Source: Eretmocerus hayati (Eukaryota > Arthropoda > Insecta > Hymenoptera > Aphelinidae). Taken from it: a stretch of DNA of 64,000 nt. Location: contig CM056744.1 of assembly GCA_029851415.1 (NCBI GenBank), forward strand, positions 119,754,838 through 119,818,837, read 5' to 3'. The notes below the pieces were generated by a model. It was not told where the DNA came from. It saw only the letters and a program-made list of their open reading frames with translations, and did no database searches. Below, piece by piece: positions 1-12,937 of the stretch. A program made the position numbers and the translations under genes. The number at the start of each line of letters is the position of its first letter. Position 1 is the stretch's first letter.

Positions 1-1439
1 TTTGACCTGACTCCTTTGTTTAGGCTAGTTGATATGACCAAAGAAGATGTGAGCTGCTGATGTAGAGTACCGTGTAACACTCTGTTTTATTTGTAAAACC
101 TAGAAAAGAAATCTAAAGCCATTGTCAGGAAAGAACCTCTATGCACTTCATTGAACAATGTATGAGGTCCGTCTTGGTGAAATGATCACGATCAAAACTT
201 TCATCGGAAAATGCTGGTTCTCCAAAAAAACTCACCTAGCATTTCTGAACAGCTCCAAAGTCCCAATTCAGGTGAAGTGGAAGTTCTTTTTTAATGCTTC
301 CAAGTCAATGGATCAACATGAGTTATGAAGAAACAAGGCTATTTGGTTCATCTCGAAGATGTCATGGAACGTGGATGGTTCTTGACAACTTTAAAATTTG
401 ACTTGTCAAACAATAAATCTACACCCATTTTTGATAACGAGAGAGGTTCGGTCTCCGCACATCATAGAAAAAAAAAAAAAAAAAATTAGGCGATTCTCTC
501 CGATGCATCAATGTGTGATTACTGTGAAAATTTGAAAACGTTCCTCAGAATAAATAAATTGAGTTGAAAGTCCACAGCCATGATCCAAAAAAATCAAGAC
601 AGCCAGTCATCCGCAGTAGATTAATCTAAATGAATACCAGCCAGACAGATATCTCTCCATCAAACTAATTGCCCTCATCAGTCTTATTATATCAGGATTA
701 GGTCGCGAATCATGTAAGCTAGTGTCTAACTCTAATCGAGTCTTGCAACCATTTAGAACGACAAGAATCACATCGCAGTGAGAGTGTATCCCGAGTGTCC
801 CTTTCCGCGACGAGATATTCATCAGAGTCTCTAGGAAGAGTATATATAGTTAATATACCCTCGCACCGGTGCAACACTTTCCCTCTCGATTCACGACGAC
901 GACGACGAAGACGCCGGCGCCAGAAGATCTCAAGTTCCTCTGGCTATACATATAGAGCTGGATCTTGCCCAACTCGATGATCTCAAACTCACAAGTCGAT
1001 CTCAGAACATAATGAATAATAAAGACTTCCCATCAAGTGACCAAAATCTAAAGATTCAATCTTGGGAACCATCAACTCTCTGCGTCAGGAAGGAACTATA
1101 AAATGTCTTGTCTAATAATTTTCAAACGGAACAAATCGAGGTGTCACACTGATGGTAGTGGGCGCGCGAATCAGACAATATAGAGTAGACTACAATGCTT
1201 CCTCGAAGCATATAGGACAAGATTAGACCGTGATAAGTCTCGCCTACGATTATACTAGATATATAGTATAGTAGTGTAATTCTGTTGCTTCTGTCAGTCT
1301 TGGCTACCGTCGAGAGTGAAATCTTGGTGGTCAGAAGCAACAACAATCGTCAGTCAGGTGGTTCAAACCATAATAGTGTGTGTGAGTCTGAAGGTGTATT
1401 ACACAGAATGAGAAGCGTAATAAAAGTGAATTTACTCAC
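1..1439. other. Start of the next intron of the Ras-like gene, no exon recognised
   Basis: On the minus strand this lies downstream of the G4 exon and begins with its GTGAGTAA donor. I looked for the expected C-terminal part of the G domain (an SA-type G5 motif) and did not see it. The stretch contains a poly-A run near 467-485 and a short (ACG)n tract at 894-908. The tract makes a poly-Arg reading frame on the plus strand that is a repeat artefact. Confidence 0.6.
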
Positions 1440-1621
1440 CGTGCGTGATCGAGATCGCGCTTGTTTCCAAGCAGTAGGGCTGTGAAATAGGATGGCAGCC
1501 TGAGATCTGCAAGCTGTTTGAGAAGACCTCGAGCCTCCTGAAAGCTTCGCTTGCATGTCACGCTGTACACGATCACGAATGCCTCGCCCCATCTTATGTG
1601 AGAGTACAAGCAACCGTTCTC
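1440..1621 (-). CDS. Ras-like small GTPase (RERG/RASL type), internal exon with the G4 motif
   Basis: This 182-nt internal exon encodes about 60 residues of a Ras-family G domain. The frame starts ENGCLYSHIRWGEAF, continues with the beta-4 strand FVIVYSVT and helix residues CKRSFQEARGLLKQL, and ends with LLLGNKRDLDHAR. GNKRD is the G4 guanine-specificity motif (NKxD). The WGEAFVIVYSVT block and the DLDHAR tail resemble RERG-type proteins. On the minus strand the exon is preceded by a T-rich tract and TTACAG, and followed by GTGAGTAA, both strong splice sites. It starts in phase 0 and ends after two bases of a codon. The phase-0 start matches the phase-0 end of the exon at 61419-61495. The family assignment is from remembered family features; the exact RERG/RASL11/RASL12 subgroup is uncertain. 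The following C-terminal exon was not found before position 1. Confidence 0.88.
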
Positions 1622-1622
1622 C

Positions 1623-4600
1623 TGTAACAAAGTTAAAAAAAAAATACTACATTAAATAACTAGTTGAGTACATCTTAGGACAGTAGAGTGCTGATCTAGA
1701 TTGGGATGTTGAGGTTATGGCTGATTAAGGATGGTCTAGCATGTCAGACAATCACTGGTCTCTGATACGTGGATGAATTCATGGAACTTGGGATGATAGT
1801 CATATGTCGAGCTTCGTACAACAGTAAGAATATACTTAAAACTCGAGTGTGCTTTGGAAGTTGACTTTAATGTGAGCCATCCTGAGTGGAAATTTCAACC
1901 AGCCTGGGGAAATTCTTGTACAACAATGAGGTTGACACCTGAATCTTACCAATCGGCTGAAAATGTAGTTAAATAATCAAACGATTTCTGCAGTGTGCGA
2001 TCAGTGATATGGAGATGTTCATGAATAATGCCACGCGAAACAGACCGACGAAAGAGGGCCATGCCTCAGAATTTTTTCTTGGCTTTCCCATTCGATTTTA
2101 TGGTACAAGACATGAACTTTCTATCACCCGTGGAACCCCATAAAAATCTTCCAGGTGTCTGGGGCACATATTTGGGGCGTAGCCCCTTTCCTTACCGCGA
2201 TTCGAACTAACTTTTTCACACCTTTATTTGAAGAAACTACCGAACCGATCTTCACTACATTTTGCAGACATGTTCGGGGCATACAACATTGACTCCAAGT
2301 TATTTAATCAAGATTCTGTGCAAAGATACGTTGTAGCCATAGCTTCATGCCATACTCGGCGTCTCCTCCGCTGGGCCACGCCACTCGCGACATACACACT
2401 ACCAGAATCTCAACTTCTTAGCGGCGGATGTCGACCTAATGTGGAAATTATGATGAATATTGTAGAATCATCGGCTGTAACCGAATGTGATGTGAAAAGA
2501 TACACTAGAATTCCCGCGCCATTTATCGTCCGGTATGTATACGTCAACAACTCTTTTCACGATTCATGGCATGGAAACCAGTGACCATCTGAGCTATAAC
2601 CTTTGCAGTTTGAAAAAAACGAGGAAAAACTTTCGCGTGAGTGTGGTAACCAAATGCTGACGATGAGAAATGACCGTCTGAACGCAACCTCGGGCTCCGT
2701 TTTGAGCTTCCACGTCGGAATTTTTGTCTGAGTGAAGAGATGAACCTTAGAAGAACCAGGTGTTGTCCATCTAACAAGGAGTCATGCTACCTAGAAAGGA
2801 GTGTGAACTCATCTTCTACACTGAAAAATACACAAGATAACCGTCATCTGGGCAATGAGAAATCCCGACCCCAAAACTGGGTCCCATTTATAGGGCAATA
2901 ATGCGAACTCTTAGAGTAATTGTGTGATCTCTCCCTGAGTTCTCTTCGCCCCGTTTTGTCCGCAAACACGGACACACCTAGTCATATTTGGCTATAAGGG
3001 AGTTACTATGAGCAGAATGACCACTCTGCAAGACTTTTTGGCTGACTGGGGCTCGGACTGGGGCCTCTAAAATGTGATGTCACATATAAATCACGATTCA
3101 GAGGCCTCCCACGACAAGTCATGAACGATGGAACAAGTTTCTGCAGACTACTCGTCGAAGGTTTGAAAGGATGCTAAAAGGATTCCGGGCAAGATTCTTC
3201 GCCATCTGGAGTTTAAATTACGAGTAGCAATAGTCAGCACGAAGTACAATTTCGGACTGAATATCCAAAAAAATGAAGACGTTGGATTGCGATATTCCAC
3301 GGAACTCGTTGAAGAAGTTTGGCATGTAAATGTGAGGCTGAACGATTGCTTGTAACTGCGCAGAGTACAAAATTCGATCGCGTGAAGAATACGTCACAAT
3401 TTTCCAACAAAATATATCCCCTGCCTCAGCGATAGCACTCTCGTTCATATTTGTCGGTTAATGCGTTCCCAAAAAGAAGTTGACGGATGTAACCCGATGA
3501 ATGTATCTCAACCATCGTATCCAACCAGGATTCAATAATCCATAAACGCGTCTCGAAATGTGGAGTACATGCATTGAATCTCCAATAAACACTTAACTCA
3601 AGAATTCAAATTCAACAACGCTCATTATCATCTCAGATTTCTCTCGAGTACAAGCATCGTCTTCTCACGAGAGAAAAAAATTCACTCGTCAATAACCTGC
3701 GCATCATCGGCTCCGACTAAAATGAAGAAAAAAATGAAAAGAGGAAGAAAAGAAGTGGAAACCGGCACGCGAGACTAGCACTTACACAGCCTATATGTAT
3801 ATCTGACCAAACCGATTACGCGGATTCACATTTGTGAGTATCGGTAAGAATACCAAATAGCCTTGATTCATGGTACACATTCAACATGTATCTGCGAGAG
3901 GTGAGACTTTGATCATTCAAATAATTCAAATGCAATTGGCTCTGAGAGTAAAATCAACGCGCAATCGACGGTACACCTAAATGTATGCCAGATGACGATA
4001 TTCTTCTATATTCTGTACCAGTACAGTCGTCATGAAATTCACAGAGGGTGATCACGCGACATGGAAATGGCTCTTGTAGAAGAGCACCGAGTGCCAAGTA
4101 CGATTCGATTGTTCATAAATATTAATCGATTCCTGCAGACTCTGACACTCATTCAAAGTATCGGCTTATACCGAATCGGGTTTTGCACTCCACAATACAT
4201 TTGAAAATCTGCGTATGTAATATCATGCATGTATTTACAGGGCAGATGTTCGAATCGTTTCAAGTCATGAAAACCGAAAGTGGAACGTGTTGCATTCATT
4301 GATCTAGTTAGGCACACACATATACACATTTACGAGGAAGATGCTTATGGGAAGTATAGTATCGGGGCCTCTTGGAACGCGCAACGAATGCGTAATGAGT
4401 GGCAGAAGCATCTTTTCGCTCAGTCTTTTGACCGTATCGAAATAATTGGAAATATGAGTGTCATGCATAATATTGACTGTGACACACGACGATTTCTTAT
4501 AAGTATGGTGAAATTCTTTCCATTTGATGACACGTGGAACTTTAAATACCGTTATGGCATTCCCATGAATTTTTCACGTATCGGGATATTTGATTGGTGA

Positions 4601-7600
4601 ATTCGGGTCCTGATCATGAATAGTGTACTGTAAGAAAAAGACTCGGCCGATTTTGCGATTATTTTCTTGCAACGTGTGAAAGTTTTCGGGTACATCTCTC
4701 GAGGGAACCGAATTAATTTTTACGACTACACACGATATTTATGTGGATAAAAGATTCTGATCCTGTGCCAAAGTCGAAAAGAGCTGCATCATCTCGATTT
4801 TTAACGACATCACGAAGTTTATGAGCTTAAATGAGCTTCTTTACGAGCAGATATTCTCAAAGGGATATGATACGATGGTATTCGGATGTATTACAGGAGA
4901 TTAACTGCTTGAAAAACTTTTGATCCGGCGCCTGCAGTACATTTGATGCAGAAGATAATTCATAAGCTAATTGAAGGAATTTTCTGTGATGAGAGCAAAT
5001 TTTGATCTCTTCATTTGAAGAAGATGAGGCAAGTGTGCTTTCGAGAAGGTTTAACCGGATGAATCCTTGCGTTATAGTTTGACACCGTGAAAGAAAATGA
5101 TTGGATCATCGAGCATTACACCTAGTCGAAGTATTCGATTTTATGACAAGATTTGCATTGAGCCTTACTTGAGTACTTGAGAAAAATATGCCATTGAGGC
5201 TTGAGGTTCCCTTCAATAACAGTGGAGAGTCCATTCATAAAATTTTCTGAACTAAACAGTTGAATTCAAAGCTTGGTTAGTCTGGGTGAGGATTTTTTTT
5301 TTTTTTTTTCATTCTTATTCGAGCCATTTTGGGGCCTCTCTTGGAGTCCTAGACATGTAAGGCTAAAGGTGAGGGGAATGGAGTCATTGATTCCGCCAAA
5401 TCGTAGTTCGTGCTTTGGACAGCGAAGATCATCCAAATTCTTGTGGATAGCTCATACTTAGCAAACAGAAATGTTAATATAACTCATTTTATGAAAAAGA
5501 GCGAGTGGGGCAATTAGGAAGAAGGAGGACCTAGCTTGAAGATAATTATATATCCTGGATTCAAAGCCCATCAATCTAGTGGACGTCGACAATCATAATT
5601 TTGATTGATCGGTAGAAAAATCAAGAAATCCAAGGAAAGCCTCGTGTGAAGAATGAGATGTAATAGTATCGACGAGCAAGCTCAGGATTTTTCTAGACAC
5701 TAAAATATACCACTATCTATGCATTGATTTTGATCACAAATCGTAGGAATATTTTATAGTCCCATAAGAAACTTGAAAGAGAATCTTTTCAGAAAAATGC
5801 TAATCCTCTCAACACAACAAAATGACCATCCTTCTGACAGGGTAACAATCGAAACTGAAATATTATTTCCTCGTTTGTAGGGCTCTAGAAAAAAGAAAAC
5901 CCAAAAAAGGACGTGCGATTTGATTGCAAAAAACTTCGTAGTCCTCACCCACACTCCCAAGTGGCATGGCCAGAAAATTTTTCTGTTCAAATGCGGATCA
6001 GATAGAAAAGACAAGAAGTGGATCCTAGGACTAAAAATTTGCTCATGGATTACGACGAAGAGACGAAGGTGTGAAGAAAAAATTGAAAGAATCAAAGTGT
6101 TGCATTCCTAATAGGAAACGAAGGATACAAGAATTTTCCCACTCCACGGAAACACAAATGGGTCACTTTCAAAAGACCGCTTTAGAGGTGAGAATGGAGT
6201 GTGCAGTAAGTATGGTTCCATTGTGAAATTTATGCGCCCGGTAGTCACATGGCGATCGCCCGCGCAGAGCCTATCTTATCTCTTTCTTGTGTCCCAGCTT
6301 ACATGCATGGCGTGCGAACTCGTGCTAGAGTGGGCGAGTAAGGCAATTTTTTGTGAAGTCAAGCAATAGATTTCCGCGCATGCAAATAGTTCAGCAGCCA
6401 ACACAGGATTATGCAGTGTCCTGTAATGCTTCGATGTTATTGTGCTGAGTGTTGTTGAGCCCACCCGTCGAGTTGAAGTAGATAAAGTGTATAGAGCGTA
6501 ATGCTTCATACATCGCCGATTCATTGTCGTGGATTTTATCGTGTCTGAACGGTGGCATAATTATGTCATACGCATGTTATCTGGATTAACGTGTCACAGA
6601 GGGATGTTACTAGGTCCGTGTGACGCTCAAGATTTGATCCTTCTTGATCATTCTTTTTGTCACTCTTGAGAATGGGATTCACACATTTCTAATTGAAAAT
6701 TGTTGGTTTCTGTTTACGTGTATTACATACTGCAGAGAATGGCATATCTGGATTCGAGCCTATTAATCGTGAAGAGTTATCAGATGTCAAGAACGGTGCA
6801 GTATTATAATTCATGCAGAAATTCACCTTCCACGAGGAATTATCATTCTTCTACTTTTGAGATAGGGGATATTACAACCAAGTTCGATTGTTTCCGAAAT
6901 ATATTAGCTCTAATTGAAAGCGATGGGGGAATGGAAGATGACAGAATTTCCAATTTTTGTTGGTCGGAACCCATCAAACTTAGGATGAAATACGACATGA
7001 TCTTTTTCATACAAAATTGACCCAGTGGTCAGAAAAATAGTATAAATCAATTATGAACAGTTTCAGTTAATTTATTTGAACAAATTTGGATTATGACTTT
7101 GACCAAGAATAACTCCGAAGAGATGCATTTTCTGGGGCAAAATGTGGGTACCAATTTCGTAGATATTTTTGAGATCTACAAATTACCTCTGGATGAATTT
7201 ATGGAAAATCGATACTCTCCAACTCATGACAAGAAAACTATAGATGTGACAAAATGATTAATTTTGTTGTTCAGGCATACTGTGTCCCAATATTTGAGCA
7301 TTGATTCTTGTTATTCTCGATTATTTAATGTCCACCTATCATTTGAGCCTAAATTGTCCCAATTACCGAGTTTAGCCCCTCAGTGAGGTTACTCAAGACA
7401 GTTTTTGAATATGGAACGACTATGAAATGGCTGATTTTGTTCAAGGTTGATTTTTTTCATTGTTTCTTCGAACTAAGTGATCGTTTGCAGGTGATCAACG
7501 ATACACTTGCCCATGATCAAATTTTTCGCTAACGTTTGGTAATACGATTGCCATGGAATGTCGTTTCTTAGTTGGACTATTAATTCCCAGATCATCAATC

Positions 7601-9461
7601 ATGATGTAATGAAGGATGAAATCTCTTCTGCACTTTGAAGAATTTCTCGTTGAACTAGTTGGTTGAAGTTTTTCGAGAAAATTTTTCACAGTGTGGCATG
7701 GCCGCATTTTGTTCCCACTCCAATTATTTCCATGTAAACTCGAACATTTCTATGTAAAACTGGGGTAAGACTTGCTAATAGATGTAATATCTAAGTAGCT
7801 TAATTGAATCAAAATCCAATGATCTAATTGAAAATATGAAAGTATTTCGATGGTCGAGCTGCACATAACATAGTTGAATAGGAAATTTCACTGATCGAGT
7901 TATCGCCCAGCTCACACGACATCTATAAATTTTCGTCTAATGCAAGAGGTGTGAGTGCGATTATGAAGTTACTCCCGCGAAATGTTGTAAGATTTGAGCT
8001 TTTGATGTAGTACTGCGGGAAACGAAACGGCGATCGCATATGTATGCCTGTAATGTTAATGTGAAAGAGAGATAATCCGATCCAAACAGAGTCGTTGCAA
8101 ATATGTACACGAAAAATTAACATATGAGGGATTCAGACGAGAGAGAGATAGAAATCTCGTAGCAACATTTCAACGTTCGAAAGAAAATTGCAGTATATGT
8201 ACTCTCAAGACATTCATGAACTTCCAACTTTATTAGTCTCGAGAGGGCGTTATCTCTTTCCTGCGAGTTTATCCATATATATGTATGTAGATATATGTAA
8301 TGATATCCATCGATGCGATGCGGAAACGTGGAGCGCGCGAAATTATTTGAAAAGAATATGATTGGTGGACCATGTGATAATGTATTACTAATTGCAAGAT
8401 TCTGCAAATGTTAATATCTGTGATTTGTGGCAGGGCAACATTGTCTTAATTAGCCGACTCTGCACCGATCTTGATTTATGCCGCAGATGTAACAGTTAAT
8501 TATGTGCCATAGTGGATATTGTAAGAAGTAAGAGAGTGGTTGGGAGGGAAATAGAAATAGCAAGAGCGAAGAGAATTCTGTTAGAGTTGGAGTAAAAAAA
8601 TTTGAATGGTAAGATAAATTGATTGATAATCAATTGAGTGAGAAAGGAAAAAATCATGATTATTGATAATGTTTGAAAATTTGAAATGAATGTTGAGCGA
8701 GCTATTACGTGTTGTATTTATGATTAGAGGAAACACTTTTGGTGATTGGATAATCGTTTAAACACTTTCTGCTCTTACCATTGATTTGGGGAATATCATT
8801 ATAATTTAGATAAACGTTCTTATGCGTATTTGAGTGTATTTGAAAGTCGATTATGCATGTGAAAAATTCTTTAGGAAGAAATTTCTGGTCGTTTTATTGA
8901 CTTGTTCACTAGACGAATCATCATAAATTTGTCGACAAATTAGGCAAGTTTCAAAATAACAACGGATTAGTATCTCCGGTATACGTCTGAAGAGCTTGAT
9001 CTGTTGGAATGAGCCAGGCACGTTCGTTCTATCACAAGAAAAACTTTTCAAAATTCCTGTGATCGAAGTACTTGATCACAGATCTTTTAAGAACTTGGAA
9101 CAGGATACATTTAGATGTTCTTGTTAAGAAATCAATTGGACCTGCAGTAGATCAATCAGCTTCTCCATCATGTGTGCTTATCATAATTGTCTCTTTTCCT
9201 TTATCCCTTCAATCGAAGGGATTTTTGAAGTCCCCTCCATTTCAACATGTCAGAATATCGACGGCGGCGTGACGTATTGATCACAAATTGTTATCATCTG
9301 ATAAAAGCCGTGTCCAAGGTCAGATGGTGAATTCTCGTCGTACAAACTTTGTTCGAGCTCTCAAAAATCTCTATGTACACTCGGGAACCAATTGAACTGT
9401 CCGCCTATAACCAGATTGAAGGTCTCTACCTCACGCTATCAACATCTGGATTTTTACATTC
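1623..9461. other. Intronic DNA without a recognisable gene
   Basis: This is AT-rich unique-looking sequence. Open frames up to about 118 codons occur (for example 2228-2584 plus), but none shows a domain or convincing splice sites. A poly-T run lies at 5292-5309. A small GC-rich hairpin (GGGGCGTAGCCCC) sits near 2173-2187. Purine-rich patches with TATATATGTATG tracts occur around 8140-8300. Confidence 0.5.
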
Positions 9462-10433
9462 CGATACAAGAGTGTAAGCAGAATAGTACAAACCGATACA
9501 AGGGTGACAAAACTTCTTATGCAATTTTCCGATGTTTGAGTAATTACAAAATTGCATAAAATAGCATTCGCGCCTCGATCATGAGGTTCCCCGCTTCCGA
9601 GCGATTATTTTGACCCTCGCCTGCGGCTCGGGCCGGAAACCAATCGCTCAGAAGCGAGCTACAACCTCATAATCTCAGTGCAAAATCTACTATTTCCGCG
9701 TCCAAGTGATGGGTTCCCGGCCCGAGCCGTAGCCGAGGGTCGGAATCATGACGAGGGTGCAAAAAGTATGTTTTACGCCCGTGTATTGAATTATTGTTCT
9801 TGGTTAATTGTGACTAAAAAACGTGCAAAATGTGCAAAAAGTACGTTTTCGATACACTGTGCGTAAAAGTGCACTTTGCGCACAGTTTGTCTTCTTTTAC
9901 TCACAGTTTATCGAAAAGTATAGTTCGATACATGGCCGTAAAACATATCACTCGGACGCGAATAAAACGTTTTACGCCCTTGTATCGAAATGTACTATTT
10001 TGACACACTGTGCGAGAAAGTAACTTTTCCGCACTGATTTTCCACTTTCTCTCACAGTTTGTCAAAAAATAGTATTCGATACACGGGTGCAGAACTTATT
10101 TTTCGCATCCTCGTGTTGATCCCGACCTTCGCCTACGGCTCAGGCCGGAAATCCAAGACTCGGACGCGAAATAGTACATTTCGATACAAGGGCGTAAAAC
10201 GTTTTATCCGCGACCGAGTGATGGGTTTCCGGCACGAGCCGCAGGCGAGGGTCGGAATCATCACGAGGATACGAATAATAGGCTTTACGGCCGTGTATCT
10301 AACTATACTTTTCGATAAACTGTGAGTAAAAGTCAACAAACTGTGCGCAAAGTGCACTTTTACGCACAGTGTATCGAAAAAAGTTTTCCCACCCTTGTAT
10401 CAAAATGTACTATTCTATGCATAGTGTATCGAA
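9462..10433. mobile_element. Palindrome-rich non-autonomous element with TIRs
   Basis: Inverted termini of about 55 bp face each other. The left end runs at 9462-9518 with AGAATAGTACA, then GATACAAGGGTG and AAAACTT. The same order is seen on the opposite strand at 10378-10433. Inside are four copies of a GC-rich segment built on CGGCTCGGGCCGG, at about 9610 (plus), 9712 (minus), 10125 (plus) and 10208 (minus). They form two nested inverted pairs. Between them repeat TTTTACGCACAGT, GATACAAGGGCGTAAAACG and GTGCACTTTGCGCAC. The similar reading frames on both strands here are only a result of the palindrome. No transposase frame is present, so this is probably a fold-back or MITE-like DNA transposon. 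The superfamily cannot be assigned from the sequence. Confidence 0.72.
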
Positions 10434-12594
10434 AGAGGAAATTCTATTCATTTTGGTTACACGATGAAAACAATCCATATTCTATCTCACATGATTCTAA
10501 CCTCTTTTATTCAACACCTGCAAACGGAATCAGAACGAAATCGACACAAACGCGTCTTGCTGGTGTAAACTACGATACCTTGATGGTCTACGCGAATCAA
10601 CGCGCAAACATTCATTCTCATCGCCATTCGCAACTGATGCAGACTTTCGTTATTATATGACGAGATGGTGAAGAAAGCACATCCCGCATCTGAGCTCTGG
10701 TCAGTCTCTACTTATTTATAAACGCGTCAGACCATTTTGCCCACTACTAGAATATAATCTCACGGCGCATACAATCTATAGATATATACCTACTATTCCA
10801 CGTAATATATGTGCAGAACAAAATTTGCGTACGTGCAGTTGAGCGATATCGATAGAAGGTCAACTCTGGCGGTTCGGCACTCGCTTTTCTCGCCTCGTCG
10901 ATGATGATGATGATGGCGATGATCTTCAAGCTTTGTATTGGCCTCACACGCCATCCGAGTCTCACACGTGGTGAGCTGAGCTTTCAACATTTAGCTCATG
11001 TCACTTGCTAAAATTTTTGATATAGGTGTATGTTTTCTAGACACTAGATCGTCGACGCTGGTATTGTTTGAGCGACATTTGAGTTCATAGTCGGTTTTTA
11101 AAGCCTCTTTGAGGTGTTGGATATTTGTACGTCAACCACGGCAACTAGCTTTCAATATTACGCTTGGACCTCGATCTCAATTTGATTTTTCATTCTTCCT
11201 TGGCGTGTCTGTGTTTCTCACCTTTTACGCGTCTATCGCGCCCCTTTATTTCATCGAAATTGGGTCACGTTGGGCTCCAGCTTGACTTGATATAACACGA
11301 AATCGTTGCAACAGCAGAGGCTTTAATGTTTGTCATAAAAATCTACTTCTATTCTTGTCTGAAAATGTCTTCTTGCTCCTTGGCGGATTCTAGAAATATG
11401 AAAGAGTTGATCGAAACTGTGGAGGAATAATCGAGACATTAAATTATTTTTGTGAGACGAGGCTCGATCATAAAATTTTATTCGGTTCATGACAAAATAT
11501 GCTCCCTATCAATGGCGGTGACGTGAGCAGCCAGATTTCGGTACGAATTGAAGCATCTAAGAATTGATAAAAATTCCAAAGCATGCTGAAGAATGGAAAT
11601 CTTTTGTTATCATTTTACTAACAAAGTATCATCAGTTTTGCCTATCATTCACGTGGCTTTGCAATTTTGGACTTTTTTCCAAACGAGTGTTCAGCGAGAT
11701 TACTCCCAAACTGACTTGCCACAGGAGTAATTTGGCCTTATCCAACCAATTCACAGAAGTTTGAGCCCAATTCAGTTGAAAGGATCTGAATTCGAGCTCA
11801 AATTGAATGAATCCAAATGTTAACTCAAAATATCGAATTTCGGACCGGAAGTTGGACATTTTGATTTGTGAAATCAATTCTATGAACAAATCCTTTTGTA
11901 GGTGGTTCGTAATGTTTGGACTATCAATAAATGGATGGATACTGAATCCACAACTGGTGGAACTAACTATCGGTAAGGACTCAATTTCTACCCTTCAACA
12001 GTCCAAGCAATAGTTCCCATGTTCGTGAGATAACAATTATGCAGAACCTGATACCTCGTAGGTACGATCGTTCACTGGCAATAATATGACTATTGAACGT
12101 TTTTGGGACTCGTATAGGTCTCATCAGAGAGTGTTATGAACCAAAAGATTTGCATGTTCTATCGAAAATGAAGGGCATACGATCGAAATCTTTCCGATGT
12201 AGGGGTTGCCCTTCTCTTGAAGATTTTTTGCAATATCTTGACTCTCACTCTGTTCTGTACAGGAATCGAATGCATAATGCATCTGCGGAAATCAATAAAA
12301 ACTGTTTCAATCCTGATAAAAAAGTGCATTCTTCGTAAAAAAAGATCGTGACGCACGAGGAAATGGACAAACCAAGATCAGTCGAAATCTAATTCAGCTC
12401 TGGTGACTTCCTACATTTGTAACCAACAGGTAGATCAACCGATCGGTCGATAGAACCCGGAACCATTATAGGAGGATTGACCTCGTAAATCTACCAAACG
12501 ACGACCTGATCCCATGAAATTTGTTCGAATGATCAAAGAGGCACACCTAGCTCGCACATATAAATGAGATTGTGTTGAAAAAGAGTCGTTACAG
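10434..12594. other. Intronic DNA, includes a CpG-rich patch
   Basis: No gene was recognised. A CpG-rich patch at about 10740-10985 contains a short ATG/GAT trinucleotide tract near 10900-10915. The 82-codon frame at 12093-12338 (plus) is within chance length, though it could be an upstream exon of the candidate at 12595-12937. Confidence 0.4.
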
Positions 12595-12669
12595 GGGAAT
12601 ATGGTCACCTTGGGAAGCGGCAAATTCCTTTGGTGGATAGGCGTTCCTTGTCGCTATGTGGTAAAAGTT
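12595..12669 (+). CDS. Candidate exon of an unrecognised nested gene (5' part)
   Basis: A 25-codon open frame reads GNMVTLGSGKFLWWIGVPCR and then YVVKV. It lies between an AG acceptor (GTCGTTACAG) and a GTAAGT donor. The donor leaves the frame in phase 0 and the next acceptor, 43 bases on, also resumes in phase 0. An in-frame ATG is at 12601. I do not recognise the protein. The evidence is only splice-site quality and continuous frame; length alone would not exclude chance. A 43-nt intron would be unusually short. Confidence 0.22.
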
Positions 12670-12712
12670 GTAAGTTTGCGGATACAAGAGCCTTGTACTG
12701 ATTTTTTTTCAG

Positions 12713-12937
12713 ATTGCTAGAAAGGATGATGTAGAGCGAGTACCAAAAGTCCTGTTCGAGGGTTTATGCATGAGTATCGCCGTTTACATCAACTATGCGG
12801 TTCCGTGGCTTGGACTTGGAATAACATCAAAAGAAAATGTGTGTTTGTGTGAGGGTATGGATAGCAAGGTATTCCGATGGTATGAAAGGTCGGGAGAACT
12901 AGGTATGCAAAGACAGCGAGGAATATGTGGACTTTAA
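12713..12937 (+). CDS. Candidate terminal exon of an unrecognised nested gene
   Basis: A 74-codon frame starts right after the strong acceptor ACTGATTTTTTTTCAG. It begins IARKDDVERVPKVLFEGLCM, has a hydrophobic middle (SIAVYINYAVPWLGLGI), and ends in RQRGICGL and TAA. It continues in frame from the small exon at 12595-12669. The codons show a fair purine-first pattern. No domain is recognised. It could be a real small gene on the strand opposite to the host gene, a decayed gene, or a chance frame. Confidence 0.25.
   Translation: MARKDDVERVPKVLFEGLCMSIAVYINYAVPWLGLGITSKENVCLCEGMDSKVFRWYERSGELGMQRQRGICGL

Noticed and set aside
836..880. TATATATAG with possible core promoter spacing
   Set aside because: TATA-like words are common in this AT-rich DNA; no initiator or downstream gene supports it.
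795..980. Plus-strand frame with a poly-Arg run
   Set aside because: The run is an (ACG)n tract; no domain or splice support.
5754..6111. 113-codon minus-strand frame, Phe-rich, with an opposite-strand Lys-rich frame
   Set aside because: Low-complexity A/T runs explain both; length is at chance level.
10059..10357. Two similar frames on opposite strands
   Set aside because: Both are translations of the two arms of a palindrome in the TIR element, not genes.
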